Shown here piece by piece: positions 12,849 to 24,600 of a DNA stretch of 64,000 nucleotides; positions within the stretch are counted from its first letter, which is position 1, and every line of letters starts with the position of its first letter. Made by a program: the position numbers and the translations under genes. The notes below the pieces were generated by a model. It had not been told where the DNA came from. It made no database searches and worked only from the letters and a program-made list of their open reading frames with translations. The DNA lies in assembly GCA_026225945.1 (NCBI GenBank), contig JAMJFZ010001657.1, positions 1,600,501 to 1,664,500 of the forward strand, read 5' to 3'. This stretch comes from Cricetomys ansorgei (taxonomy: Eukaryota; Chordata; Mammalia; Rodentia; Nesomyidae).

Positions 12849-13097
12849 CTGAGACTATTCAGCCTTTAAAAATCCATACCTGCCTGCTTGCTACTCCATG
12901 TATCATGCAAGGTGGGTTTTTTTTACACTGGGAGTAAGTACAACATCTTCACTTCATGTAGGCTGAATTATCTCAGCATGAATTATCATAGAAGGTGCTG
13001 TGTATCCCAGCATACAGCAAATCAGGAGATATCCCACACATGTCAGTTCTACACACCAAACGATGCTCTATTTCCATATGTTATACATCATATGTAG

Positions 13098-13432
13098 TAT
13101 GATAGACAATTACAATTGTCAACTTTGACATCTAGAATCACCTGGGAGAAAGTCTTCTGGGAAGTTACATTATTTGAATTTATTAGGGACCATCCTGCCC
13201 ACTGTGGGTGACACCATTCCTTAGGCTGGCGTCCTGGACTGTATAAAAAAAGGAAAAGTGACCTAAGCACACGTACCATCTCCCTCTATTTCCCGACTCC
13301 CTCAAGCTCCTGATACTTTGACTTTCCCACCATGATGGGATAGATTCTTGAACTGTGAGATGAAATAAAACCTTTTCCTCTGGAGTTGCTTCTGACACGG
13401 AATTTATCACAGCAGCAGAAGAATCGGAGACA
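13098..13432 (+). repeat. MaLR/ERVL-like solo LTR
   Basis: Typical order: GTCAACTTTGACATCTAGAA and CACCTGGGAG at the start, CCCACTGTGGGTGACACCAT, GACTGTATAAAAAAAGG, GATGAAATAAAACCTTTTCC, then TTATCACAGCAGCAGAAGAA and a terminal GAGACA. The frames inside it are non-coding shadows. Confidence 0.75.
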
Positions 13433-13804
13433 TGTAGGAGTACTAAGAAGACCACAGGATTGTCTGTCAAATGCTCTTAGCAGAGTGGACGCCACTTCAT
13501 TGAAGGTTGCTACACAATGATGCTTCCAACTCAACAATCATTACTACATTAACAGTAGATGGGGAATTAAAAACACAAGAAATAGGAGCTGCATGCCATT
13601 GACACAACAACATGTATATGCTTAACAGAACGGTGAAGTTCTAACCCACCCACATGTCCTTTAAGTCTTCGTATGACCTCGGTAACGAACATGGAGACCT
13701 GGCAACCCCAAAGAGTTCCTCACTCCCTTTCTGTACTAACCTCTTGCCTGACCTGCCACAGCGCAGCCATCTTTGTAACTATAAACTACTTTAGATTTTG
13801 AGCA
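13433..13804. other. Unique intronic sequence
   Basis: Nothing recognised. No gene. Confidence 0.4.
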
Positions 13805-14218
13805 TGAAATACTAAAACATGTGTTTTTTGCTTGTTTTTCCTACAGAAAAATGTATATAATCATAACTGTTTTGGGACTCCCATGTTTTGCTGAGTAGTG
13901 TTTCACTGAATGCATATACCATCATCTGTTTATATATTCACCTGTGGATAAGCATTTATGTTGTGGGGTTGTTATAGGGACAGGTACTATCAACATTCCT
14001 GTATAGGGTTTTTATCTAAACATAAGTTTTCATTTCTCTTTGGTAAATGCACAGGAGTAAATCCTATGCCATATGATTCGTGCATATTAAACTTTACATA
14101 TTTCCAAATGGCTTTTGCCAAGAGGCCATGCCATTCTGCGTTGCCACCATCAGTGTAGGAGTTCCGGGTGCTCATCAGTACCCTCATCAGTACCCAGTGC
14201 TGACAGCCACTGTTTTCT
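13805..14218 (-). repeat. L1M fragment (ORF2 3' region), antisense
   Basis: The motifs match the reversed old-L1 segment: GTTTCACTGAATGCATATAC, TTGTATAGGG-type, AAGTTTTCATTTCTCTTTGG, TTTCCAAATGGCTTTTGCCA and ATTCTGCGTTGCCACCATCA. It continues at 14536-14760 beyond a SINE insertion. Confidence 0.8.
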
Positions 14219-14535
14219 AATCTTTGGTGGGGGCGTATGTTTACGTGTATGTGCATGCCATGGTACTAATGTAGAATTCAGAGGACCGCCTTGGGTGTTG
14301 GACCTCTTCCTCTATCTTTGGATCTCTTTGTTTTTCCCTCATTGTACATGCCAAGCTAGCTGCCCTCAAGCTCCCAGGGGTTCTTCTGTCCCTGCCTTCA
14401 TCTCACCTGAGGAGTCCTGGGATGATAGACTCTAGCTACTGTGTTAAGCTTAACTTGGGTCCTAGGGGATCTGATTCGGGTTCTCGCACTTGCAGGACAA
14501 GTGCTTTTCCCATTAAGCCATTTCCTCCCCTGAGA
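14219..14535 (-). repeat. B4/B3-type SINE inserted in L1M, antisense
   Basis: A TGTTTACGTGTATGTGCATG tail, GTAGAATTCAGAGGACCGCC, then GGATCTGATTCGGGTTCTCG and CCCATTAAGCCATTTCCTC. The L1M reading resumes directly after it. Confidence 0.65.
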
Positions 14536-14760
14536 GTGATTTTCTTTAACTTAGCTATCCTAACAGAATGCTAGTAGCAGATCAATGTGGTTTTTTATTT
14601 ACATTTCTCTGATGTCTAATGATGTTGAACATCTCAAAAAAAAATCTTCTATGTCATCTGTAGGTCTTCTTTGATTACCTGATTCAGAGCTTTTATCTAC
14701 TTTCAGAAAGTTGTTGGTTTTCCGCTTACTAAGTTTTGAGCATCCTTCAAAAGGGTGAAA
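14536..14760 (-). repeat. L1M fragment continued, antisense
   Basis: ATTTACATTTCTCTGATGTC, TAATGATGTTGAACATCTC and GTCATCTGTAGGTCTTCTTT are the reversed ORF2 3' region expected immediately upstream (in L1 sense) of the piece at 13805-14218. Confidence 0.85.
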
Positions 14761-15544
14761 ACTTTTACTCTTCTGTGAAGTAGAGAAAAAAAGGGAACTT
14801 GCTGATGAACTTTAAGTCATTTACTGCCAAAGCAAACCATGTGCCAGGAAAATGAGGGTCTGAAACACAAGAAAGCTTCTGTTGCAGGGACAGAGTGAGA
14901 TTCTTGCCAACTCCATGTCGGTACAAGGTGCAAGGCTGTGGACGGGTGCCCAGCTTGCCTCTGAGCTTGGATACCTGGTCCCTGCTGCAGATTCCCACAC
15001 TGTGTCCCTCAGCCTGCTGGCCAGTTATTTCCTGCTGAGGAAAACCCCAAGGACCATGGAATGAAGCAGACTTTCTATTCTTCACGCACGAATGAGCTAA
15101 TGTTATGTGCTGTGCCAAACCTTCATGTCAATGCTCAGGAAAGAAGAGAATCCTGGATATGCTCACTGAAGGACCCTGGACTCCTCTCTCACATTCTACC
15201 AGAGATGTTAGAACCATAGCTGTTCTGACACAGCTTTGTGCCCCCTGACTTGCTGCAAGTGACTGACCCATCAGCCATTGTGACTATACCGTAGCTGATA
15301 AACACCAAGCTGCCAACCGCTAATCCGCAAAATTCCTTTAGCTTTCTCTCTATAATTAAGCTTGGGTTAAAATTATTCATATGAACAAGGCAATGCCTTC
15401 ATTATAGATTGTTTTTTTCTATCCCTTCAAAAGAAGACAGTTTCTATGGAAAATAAATAGAAATGTGACACCCCATCAAAAGAAACATCATGTTGCCTTT
15501 TACAGAGAATTCCACTTGTCTGTGAATCATCTAGATTATCTGTT
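14761..15544. other. Unique intronic sequence
   Basis: No gene or repeat recognised. Confidence 0.4.
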
Positions 15545-15689
15545 TGTTTTTTGAAACAAAAAAGATCTCACTGTGTAGTCCTGGTTGGCCTGGAACTCAC
15601 TATGTAAACCTGGCTGATCTCATAGAGATCTACTTGCCTCTACCTCTTGAGTGCTAGGACTAAAGGCATGTGCTACCACATCTGGCTTA
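15545..15689 (-). repeat. B1 SINE, antisense
   Basis: GATCTCACTGTGTAGTCCTG, GGCCTGGAACTCACTATGTA and GAGTGCTAGGACTAAAGGCA are the reversed B1 body. Confidence 0.9.
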
Positions 15690-15855
15690 TTTTTGTATCA
15701 ATTTTTGTTCATTCTTGAGAACTTTATGCATGTATACAATGAAATAATCATATCTACCTTCTATTTGTTTCCCCCTCCAACCCCCCTCCCCAACTTCCTC
15801 CAAAATATAGCTCCCATCTCAAGTTCATGTCCTTTTTTTAAAATAATCCATTAAG
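15690..15855 (-). repeat. Rodent L1 (Lx-like) 3' end fragment, antisense
   Basis: TTGAGAACTTTATGCATGTA, then a C-rich CCCCTCCAACCCCCCTCCC and TTCATGTCCTTTTTTTAAA are typical of reversed rodent L1 3' UTR. Confidence 0.65.
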
Positions 15856-16867
15856 TCTAGGGCTTTATTTTATTCCTTGTAATAGACTCTGGCATATAAA
15901 TAAAACTTTTAAATATTGGTACATAATAAAACAAATATTTCTAATACTATATTTTGGAAAGACCTAACCCTGATGTACAACTCGGGTTCACACAGTATAG
16001 ATTCCAGAAGACTTGAATCGATTCCCTCCACTGACACAAATACTACGAATCTACTTAATCTTCTTTGGTGCTTTTAACAAACCCATGAGGTAGCTGAGAA
16101 GATGCTTTTCTTGGGCAGCAGGGCTGATGGCCATGTTTGCTGCCCCTAGGAGCCATGTCCGTCACCGCCCTGCTGGCTCCCTGAGGTAACATCCCTGACG
16201 TCCACACGCCTCACAGAATCAACAAAAGTGATCCAGGAGTCAACAGTAATGTGGTTGGTTTTGTTTGTTTGCTTGTTTTTTAAAGAGGCAGGTCTATATC
16301 ATAACATAGTTCTGAGTCTAAGTTCTGTTTCTTTAAGAAATGAAATTCCTTTAAACCTTTATTTTCCCAGCAAAGGGTTGTCTACAAAGGAGTACAATGG
16401 AACCATTTAAATGGCTCACTCTGCAGTGTAGTTTCTTTGAGCACAATCGTTTGGATGAATTCTACTCTTGCCCATTATCTGAACACAACGTGTGGTGGCC
16501 AGTTGCATTCTGTGGTAACAATGCACCGGCATTGGCTAACACTCCATTTTCAGCTGCCAATACAGGCACTGGAGAAGCATTCAGACCTGGAGACAAATGA
16601 GTGCCGAGGAACAGAGAGACGACCTGCAGGTGGGTTTCTGGGGATGTCTTATCTGCTCAGAGCCATTGTGTTCCAATCTGTCTTCCAGAAAACTAAAAAA
16701 AAGGTTCCCAGGAGGTGGGAGGTTACAGCTGTAAAACTGTGTTTAATGGCTAGAAGTTGGATTATACCTGGATTCCAGGAAGGTAACAGGAAACAAGTCT
16801 CTTCAGTTGGTTAGCTATGGTCAGTCTATGGAGATGGCTCATGTAGTCTGCTTAGGAAACAGCACGA
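15856..16867. other. Unique intronic sequence
   Basis: No gene recognised. A possible MIR scrap at about 16040-16110 contains AACAAACCCATGAGGTAGC. Confidence 0.4.
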
Positions 16868-17030
16868 GCTGGGCATGGCAGTGCACACCCGGAATATCAG
16901 CACTTGGGAGGTGGAGGCAGGAGGATGGACAGTTTGAGGCCAGCCTGGACTACAGAGTGAGACCTTGTCACAATGAAAACAATAAGAGGAAAGAAGAAGA
17001 GGAGAAGGAGAAAGAGGAGAAAAGAAAATC
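16868..17030 (+). repeat. B1-like SINE with purine-rich tail
   Basis: GCTGGGCATGGCAGTGCACA, CAGCACTTGGGAGGTGGAGG and GAGGCCAGCCTGGACTACAG are the B1/proto-B1 body. The tail is an AAGAAGAGGAGAAGG tract. Confidence 0.85.
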
Positions 17031-17282
17031 GCCCTGTAGCCTCTCTTAGAAGGGGTATTGGGTTCCAGAACTGTCCAAGAATTCCACGGTGGTGAAGGAA
17101 GAGCCTGTGGCCTTCTCACTTTTGAGATCTCCATTGTTGTCTTCTTCATTCTTCCTCATGCAGAACTTGCTAGAGCATCTACTTGGCCTAGCAACATTAG
17201 TTTACTGAGAATCTACTACATACCAGACCCTACTGTGAAAGACAGTGGAAGGAGGAGATCAATGTCAAACAAAGAATTAGAG

Positions 17283-17612
17283 TCCGGGCGCTAGGGTAAT
17301 GACCCACAGCGCTGGCCTTGTAAGCAGAGGGACCTAAACTTGACAACCCCTGAAACCTCTGTACAAACGCCAGCTGTGCCCACTCACACTTGAAATCCCA
17401 CCTGTAGGAAGGCAGAGGCATGAAGATCCCTAGGGTTCATTGGCCAGTTATTCTAACCTAATTGGTGAACTCCAATTAGGTTAAGAGACCCTGTCTCAAA
17501 GGAGATGGGCAGTGTTCTTGAAGTTAACATTGTCCTCCGACCTACACACACACATACACGCACCTGCACACACAGGAACATGCATACACCCGCACATACA
17601 TAGAACGAACTA
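17283..17612 (+). repeat. B4/B3-type SINE
   Basis: CTAGGGTAATGACCCACAGC head, TGAAATCCCACCTGTAGG, AGAGACCCTGTCTCAAAGGA and GTCCTCCGACCTACACAC in SINE order. A 12-bp-arm perfect inverted repeat is embedded at 17454-17483. Confidence 0.7.
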
Positions 17613-19389
17613 GAGTAAGAAAGGCAACCAGTGGTGCTGTGAGCATGTGCAATGAGGGACCGGCATACTCCGGGAGGCAAGGGTGGGGCACTACAGGAAG
17701 CCAAGACTTGCAGATGTATAATGGCCAGACCCAAGAGTGAATTATCTCCATATCTCCTCTACTCATTTCAAAGTCATTTTTCAGCAATAAACATTGTACT
17801 CAAATATTCTAAGTGTCAATAAAAGTGACTTCATGAAATGAGAATGAAGTGCCTCCTTCTGTTTGAAAATGAATAAATGAATTGCTTGCTACAGTTCACA
17901 GGCACCCTGTCTTCTCCATGAGGCCATGGAGTCCTTTAACACGACGCTGCCTGCTCATCCTCAAAGCTATTCATTTGCTTGTTTAATGCACCCAGTGTTT
18001 ATTGCATAGCACCAGGGCTTTACAGAGACTCCAACTCCAGCAGGAAAGGGCCACTGCAGCGTAGTAAATACCATGAAGAAAGTCTGCCAGAGGCATGGGA
18101 TATGTGAGGGATACCCTCAGCTCAGGGTTGATGGGATGAGGCAATGTTCTCAGAGGAGGGAAGACTAATCAATACTAGAGGCACCAAACATGTCCAAGTC
18201 CATGCTTCTGAATGAATATAGAATGTCTGGCTCTGTGGCCTTAATAGGAGCACTGTACTGGATATGTTCCTCTCTTGACATGTCTGCAAGGACACTACAA
18301 CAGTCTTCTTCCTTGTTTGGAAGACAAGGAAGGAGCAATGGGAGGCCCTACACGAATCAGTATTGGTCCCCTAGCTGGTGTAAGGGACTTTCAGGATGCA
18401 AACTCTGATCCTTGGGGCTCAGTTTCCAATTCTATAGGTCTCTATTACTTTGTGGAGCTGGGGCCATAAGCACAGGTCAGATTGAATACTGGGCCCTTCC
18501 GCAATTCTCAGGGGTGACTGGACTAGCTTCACCCCTGGGAAAGTGCAGTGTGTGGCTGAGTCACACTCTGCTTATGGGCCAATGCCTTACAGGAAGATAT
18601 GTCTACACTGCCTTATTGCCTCTCCAAAATTAACTCTGTCTGTCCATGAACTGCTGTCTTCAGGTACTACAGCCACACACACACCATAGTGCCTTCATAA
18701 TAAGAACCCAAAGAAACGTCTCTTTCTGCTATTCTTATAAACGGCAGAGTACGCTTGGCATTGTGTGGGACAGCCGTCCAGAAGCATGATTACATGATTA
18801 AGCGCTGTGTCCTCTCCAGGAAATGGCAGGAGCCATGATTACCCCACCCAGCAGGGGTGGGGGTGGGGGTAAACAATATGTAATCAGGCTGTGGACAAGG
18901 TTTCCCACTGCAGCCCAGGACTAGGCTGGTCCTCATTAAAGGAAGAGACACGCTTCTTATTCCTTCTGTGTTCATATTAAGAACAACAACAAACTATAAT
19001 CAGGAATATAATCAAAGATGGAACATTAAGGGCTGATTGCCCTTAATGACCTTATTATTCTATCATTGAATGTGTTGCAAAAACTGGTCAATGTGTTTCC
19101 ATGTTTCTCTTAGTGGTGAACATATATGATGTATGTGTGGTGGACTGTGGGTTTAGACATGGTAGTCGGGGGTAGAAGTCTCTCACCTCCATCTATGCAT
19201 AAAGAGAACACATGGAAAAGCCAGGAAATAGAGTATGAAGTCAGGGGGAATATCCAGGGTCCACCACCAAAACAGCAGAAGTATTAGCAAACAATGGGGG
19301 CAGGTAGAGCCAAGAGTGCGACCCAGCTTCAGGTCAATAGCCGTGAACAAGATGTAAGTAATAACATTCAGTGTAGTACAGACAGTACA
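17613..19389. other. Unique intronic sequence
   Basis: No gene or clear repeat recognised over 1.8 kb, apart from a short GGGTGGGGGTGGGGGT run at 18853-18871. Confidence 0.4.
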
Positions 19390-19975
19390 AAGTACATATC
19401 TGGAATAAAGAGTCTGCTTTAAAGACTTGAAAATCACCTTTCTAGAGCCGCTCTGGTCTTTCAGTATGAAGATATACAGATCACAGAAGAACAGGGAAAG
19501 ACACTCCATATCATTCCAGTAAGGAAATTGCAAACCAAAACAAAGAGTCACTACTACGTATCTAACAACACAGTCAAAATCCAGAACACAACAAGAAGTC
19601 AGTCAGTAGTCACAAAAGATTTGTGGGGCAGTGACACTATTCATGACATAATGGTCAATAATGTTCTTATATGATGATCAAAGTTCATAGAGTGTAGATC
19701 CCACTCCCCCACACACGTACACAAAGAGTGGATCCTGATGTAAACCAGGACCACTAACTAATAATAACATTATGAGTGTTAGTCTACCAGCAAAAACAAG
19801 TGTCCACAACAATACCAGATGTGAGCAGAGAGTAGGTGTACAGGTGTTAGCTGGGTAACATGGGAACTCTATACACCAGCCCATGCTGGGAGGGACTGGG
19901 TAACATGGGAACTCTACACACCAGCCCATGCTTCATGTTCCTGTAAGCCTACAACTGCTCTGAAAGTTGTCTTTT
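19390..19975 (+). repeat. L1M ORF2 end and 3' UTR
   Basis: AAAGACTTGAAA, GAAGATATACAGATCACAG and GGAAATTGCAAACCAAAAC are ORF2-end motifs. They are followed by the old-L1 3' UTR signature: TCATAGAGTGTAGATCC, GGATCCTGATGTAAACCAGG, TGGGAACTCTATACACC and ACAACTGCTCTGAAAG. It contains a 45-bp tandem duplication. Confidence 0.75.
19851..19932 (+). repeat. 45-bp tandem duplication inside L1M 3' UTR
   Basis: CTGGGTAACATGGGAACTCT at 19851 recurs at 19896, followed in each copy by the same ACACCAGCCCATGCT. There is one mismatch (ATACACC versus ACACACC) over about 37 aligned bases. Confidence 0.95.
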
Positions 19976-21114
19976 CTTTGGTAACATATGTGCACACTTA
20001 TGACAGCAGAGACGGGTCCTCTGTGTCACAATAACTGATGAACACATGAATAATCTTTAAAAGTGTCTGTACATGTGTGAAATGTGCATTAAGGACGCTG
20101 AACGGGTGGATAGTAATTCAGAGACTTGCCTTTTCAGACCACTTCACTAGTGGCCCATGAGCAGTGGGGACCCACAGCTTTCATTTGCCAAGTGCAATTC
20201 TTCATCTGAAGGGGCTTTTATTCTGTTGCAACTGAATCACAGGGCGAACCTTCTGCACCCCAAGCTCACCAGCACACAGCTCTCAGCTCCGCCGTGCCTT
20301 TGGAAGGAACCTACAGTTGTGGCACACGTTTGTGTTGGTAGTTTACTTTCAGTCCGAACTGGGAAATGAACCTCATCACTCAGCTGTATGTTCATCTCTG
20401 CGTGGTTGCGTGGCACAGACTCAGAGCAGGTACGGCCACCACCTCTGGAGTTTCTGTTTATTGAAAAGGCCTGTGCCCAACCAAGGCCATAAGCAACTGA
20501 GCCATGATCTATGAGGACTCACAACAGGGGTGAGGCGGTCAGAGCAAAAGCTGGCAGGGTGTGGGGTGCTACAGTCTTGAAGCCCTTCACCGTCAGCATG
20601 CACCCCTGTGTCCCACAAAAGCTGCACTAGACCTCATGGGGTCCAAGGCGACGGATGGATGTGTACAACTGCTGTCCTCTCAAGGAAGGAGACATCCCAC
20701 GGCAGGCTATCCAGGAAAAGCCCGGTGTTTGTGAGGGCCTGATGTGTCCCAGCAGCACAGGGGAGCTTCGCACGCGCAGTCCCAAGCGAAAGAAACCAGT
20801 CTGAGAGGCTGCATGCTGCAGTGTCCGTCTTTAGGACAACCTGGAGAAGGCAAGCCCATGGAGACAGGAGCACGTGCAGTCTAGTGGATGCCAAGGAGTA
20901 GGGGAGGGGGCTGAGCAGACAGAGCCCGGGTTTTCCGGCTGTGAAGCCTCCCAGGGCAATGCTGCCGCGGTGGGATAAGCCGCTACACATTTGTCTAACC
21001 TACAAGATGTGTGGCGCAGAGAGGGAGCTTAATGTATCCTATCTGGGTTAGGTGTATCCATGGCAACACATGCAGCCTTCTGGCGCAGGGTGTGGAAAAT
21101 GGGGTGCTTGTAAG
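19976..21114. other. Unique intronic sequence
   Basis: No gene or definite repeat recognised. Open frames on the minus strand show no family features. Confidence 0.4.
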
Positions 21115-21225
21115 CATGTGAAGGCGGAGAGCACACAGGCAGTCTCTGTACTTCCTGCTCAATTTTGCTATGAACTTCCAATTGCTTGAAAGACAAAAAT
21201 TTATCAACTTAAAGTTTTTTGAAGA
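21115..21225 (+). repeat. L1M 3' end fragment
   Basis: TCTCTGTACTTCCTGCTCAA, TTTTGCTATGAACTTCCAAT and TGCTTGAAAGACAAAAATT match the very end of an old L1 3' UTR. Confidence 0.65.
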
Positions 21226-22017
21226 TAAACCCGAGTCTTCTTGGTCCTCCTGCAGGCCACCCACCCACCACCCACCAGTTTATGCTTCCAGTATGTGGCT
21301 TTGTTTATTTTAAAACCTGTCTCACCAGGGACAGGTGATTGTCCCTAAAACATTTCAAACTATCAAACACAGCCAAACAAGCCCTAAAGAAGATAAAGGG
21401 GAGGGTATGAGGTGGGTTGCTGTTGTTTTTCCTTTTGTACAAAAAATACTCGAGGTCAGGCCCTTTTGTCAATCGTCCCAGAGCAAGACAGGTCTACTGA
21501 CGACATCACTGGGATTACAGTAGCTGACGAGTCTCTACCTCCAGGACTAGCAGTGAGCACAGCTCAAAAGTGCATATGCTCACAGATGGGCCCAGGTCAC
21601 TAGAGATACGACCACTTGTGTGAGAGACCTGGAACTCATGAAGACATGGCTGCTGTGTGTGCAACCCTTCTAGTGTGTTCCAGTGCTTTCTTTCTGCCTG
21701 GCCTCCCATCTGAAAGTTCTGAGTACAGAGGCTCCAACCGGTGCTGCTGTACGGAAGGCCTGTGTGTCCCCCAGCATTTCAGCCCATCTAAATGGCCCAT
21801 TTAGGCACGTGTTTGTCGTTGGCCCTGTGCTAATGGATAAAGTAGGCTCCTTTTGGGTCCTCGGGAAGCACCCGTGGCCAGAAGGACAAGGACAATGCGG
21901 AATAAAGGCCTGTCTTCCAGCTGGAGCAGCCTGGACACAGTTTCATACTAGGCTAACGAGTAAAATTTTCATCCACAGAAAAGGTTCTCAAGTTTCATCT
22001 AACTTTCAGAACTCATC
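21226..22017. other. Unique intronic sequence
   Basis: Nothing recognised as a gene or repeat. Confidence 0.4.
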
Positions 22018-22300
22018 TGGGGGCTGGGAAATGAGAGGCGACTCCACTGGGAAAGTTCCAGACACGGAGGCGCGAGGGCGCGAGGTCAACCCCCAGAACC
22101 CACATGCTTGTAATCCCACCGTTCGGAGGCTCGGGAAGGGAGATCCCCGGGGCCCAATGGCTGACCACTCCCCTCACTGGGGAGAGACCGCTTCCACGGA
22201 GATGGGCAGCCTCCAGGGATGACACCCAAGGGTGTCCTCTGGCGTCCACGTACATTCATAAACACGCGTGAGTACACACATGTTCGCACATTTTCTAAAA
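22018..22300 (+). repeat. B4/B3-type SINE, CpG-rich
   Basis: GGGGGCTGGGAAATGAGAG head, CCCCCAGAACCCACATGC, TGTAATCCCACCGTTCGGAG and AGATCCCCGGGGCCC body, with a TACACACATGTTCGCACA tail. It retains clustered CpGs (GGCGCGAGGGCGCGAGG). Confidence 0.75.
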
Positions 22301-23847
22301 AAGAAAAAGAACAAACCCAGGAGGGACGAGTTCTAGTAACTGACTCACCAAAGGAAAAGAAACTTTTCGTCTCTATGGACCGGGGCTGCCTAAGTAGCTC
22401 CAGAGCCCCGGCTGTTGGACGGGCAGTCTTCAAAATTCTTGTTTACTCGTAAGAGAAATTAACGGTTTTCATTAACGGGTTAGAGGCTGGAGTGCACCAG
22501 GTAAGGCTTATCTGCCAGCTGAGGGGCTCTGAGGATCTTTGCTGGTTCCGGCCGGTGGGAAGTAGACGCTGGTAGATGGCCATGACCCCTCTAAGGGCCA
22601 CTCAGCGGCCTGGGCGCTTCCCTGGCACAGTGGGTGGCCAGGTGTTTGCAAGGGTTCCTCAGGTGATTTTTCACTCTGTGTGTGACCCAGATGTTTATTT
22701 TTAATGTAACTCACAGAGAACAACAACAAAGAAACCTTATTCTATGGCTGTAAAGATTGTTAGTCATTTGGAAGCAATTAAGACCCAGATCGTCACATAA
22801 AACTCCCAGAGAAGCTGGCCCATGCCACAGTAAGGTCACCTTCTCACATTACATCACGGCTCCATTACACGTCATGTGAACGTTTCAGGGCAGTCCCATC
22901 CATCAGTGGCCTTTGCAATTACATTTTAAGAAGTGCTTAACATAGCAGATTCCCCTTAATCTCCCTTCTAAATCTTCGAGAATATAACCTGGAGACAATG
23001 AGCGGCAGCCCCTGGCCGGTTTGGATGGTCCTAAAGGCTGCGTCAGAGATTCTTCTTTCCGTGTTTCCCGTTTTAAACGGCCCATTTGGGTGGTACCTTC
23101 AGAGACGTAAAAGTATCAGACACGTCTAACTACTTCATCTACTGGCCTGTTGACCTCTGACCCCTGCTCCAGTGCCCGAGCAAGGACCTGAGTTGTTCAA
23201 ACAAAGAGGTGGGTCAGCCAACCAAATCTGCTAGGAAAGGTCAAAATCTCAGGGTCACAGGGGAATGCAGAACTGGTGTCTCTGGGCAATGGGTTCAGTG
23301 AAGAAGGAGTCACCAGCAACCTCTGGCCCCAGAGGACAGCAGCAGCCTGGTGCCACCTTGACAATGTGTGCCAGCCTTTAGTTCTTTGAGATTACAGGAA
23401 AACGGTCCTCCTCTATGACATTTACACTGGATTCAAGTATTTCAGCAAACTCTAAATATTTCTAGTAAACTGTACAGAAGTGGGTCGATTTTGTCTCAGC
23501 TTTGGGGACCTTAAGTATGGCAGAACCATACCTCCCTGAGACAGGGAGATCACGTGACTCTATCGGAGACTATGGACGGACACGAGGAATGACAAGGATA
23601 TGCTCGGACTCAGCAGCACAAGGTGCGTTTTACTTAGCGTGGTGGCTTTGCCTATGCACCAAAGCTGAAGCAGCTGTGAGGGAGACTGTTCAGTCAGGCC
23701 CATGACACTTCCAGCTGTAAGCAGTGGTATGAAAAGCTGCCCTGGTTATGAGCATTGTCCACTGGGACCCACAGAACAGCTGGCTCTTGTCCATGGGGGC
23801 CACCTGTGGGTTCTGTTTCCCAGGGTTAAGAAGACAAAGGAAAATGA
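22301..23847. other. Unique intronic sequence with a conserved-looking core
   Basis: No repeat recognised. The part at about 22740-23090 looks like constrained noncoding DNA; see findings. No gene. Confidence 0.4.
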
Positions 23848-24600
23848 GTACAGTAAGATGGAGTGACAAGGAGGGGAGGGTAGTGAGATGGGGGGCAGGG
23901 AGGGGAGGGTAGTAAGATGGGGACAGGGAGAGGAGGGTAGTAAGATGGGGGCAGGGAGGGGAGGGTAGTAAGATGGGGACAGGGAGGGGAAGGTAGTAAG
24001 ATGGGGGCAGGGAGAGGAGGGTAGTAAGATGGGGGACAGGGAGGGGAGGGTAGTAAGATGGGGGACAGGGAGGGGAGGGTAGTAAGATGGGGGACAGGGA
24101 GGGGAGGGTAGTAAGATGGGGACAGGGAGGGGAAGGTAGTAAGATGGGGACAGGGAGGGGAGGTAGTAAGATGGGGGACAGGGAGGGGAGGGTAGTAAGA
24201 TGGGGGCAGGGAGGGGAGGGTAGTAAGATGGGGACAGGGAGGGGAAGGTAGTAAGATGGGGACAGGGAGGGGAGGGTAGTAAGATGGGGACAGGGAGGGG
24301 AGGTAGTAAGATGGGGGACAGGGAGGGGAGGGTAGTAAGATGGGGGCAGGGAGGGGAGGGTATAAGATGGGGGACAGGGAGGGGAGGGTAGTAAGATGGG
24401 GGACAGGGAGGGGAGGGTAGTAAGATGGGGGCAGGGAGGGGAGGGTAGTAAGATGGGGGACAGGGAGGGGAGGGTAGTAAGATGGGGGACAGGGAGGGGA
24501 GGGTAGTAAGATGGGGGCAGGGAGGGGAGGGTAGTAAGATGGGGACAGGGAGGGGAAGGTAGTAAGATGGGGGCAGGGAGGGGAGGGTAGTAAGTTGGTA
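23848..24600 (+). repeat. G-rich minisatellite, about 25 copies of 28-30 bp
   Basis: Head-to-tail units of GTAGTAAGATGGGGG(A)CAGG followed by GAGGGGAGG. Variants differ at the G-run before CAG, at GGGG versus GAGG, and at GGGAGG versus GGAAGG. Each full unit holds four G-runs of three or more separated by one to three bases on the plus strand, which is a G-quadruplex motif. The three long minus-strand Pro/Ser/Leu/Tyr frames (297-341 codons) are artefacts of the array. Confidence 0.98.

Noticed and set aside
19183..19551. 122-codon minus-strand hydrophobic frame
   Set aside because: Its second half is antisense to L1M ORF2/3' UTR and no family fits.
22018..22300. Second CpG island
   Set aside because: The CpGs lie in a SINE body with recognisable head and AGATCCCCGGGG segment, so they are explained by a CpG-rich SINE.
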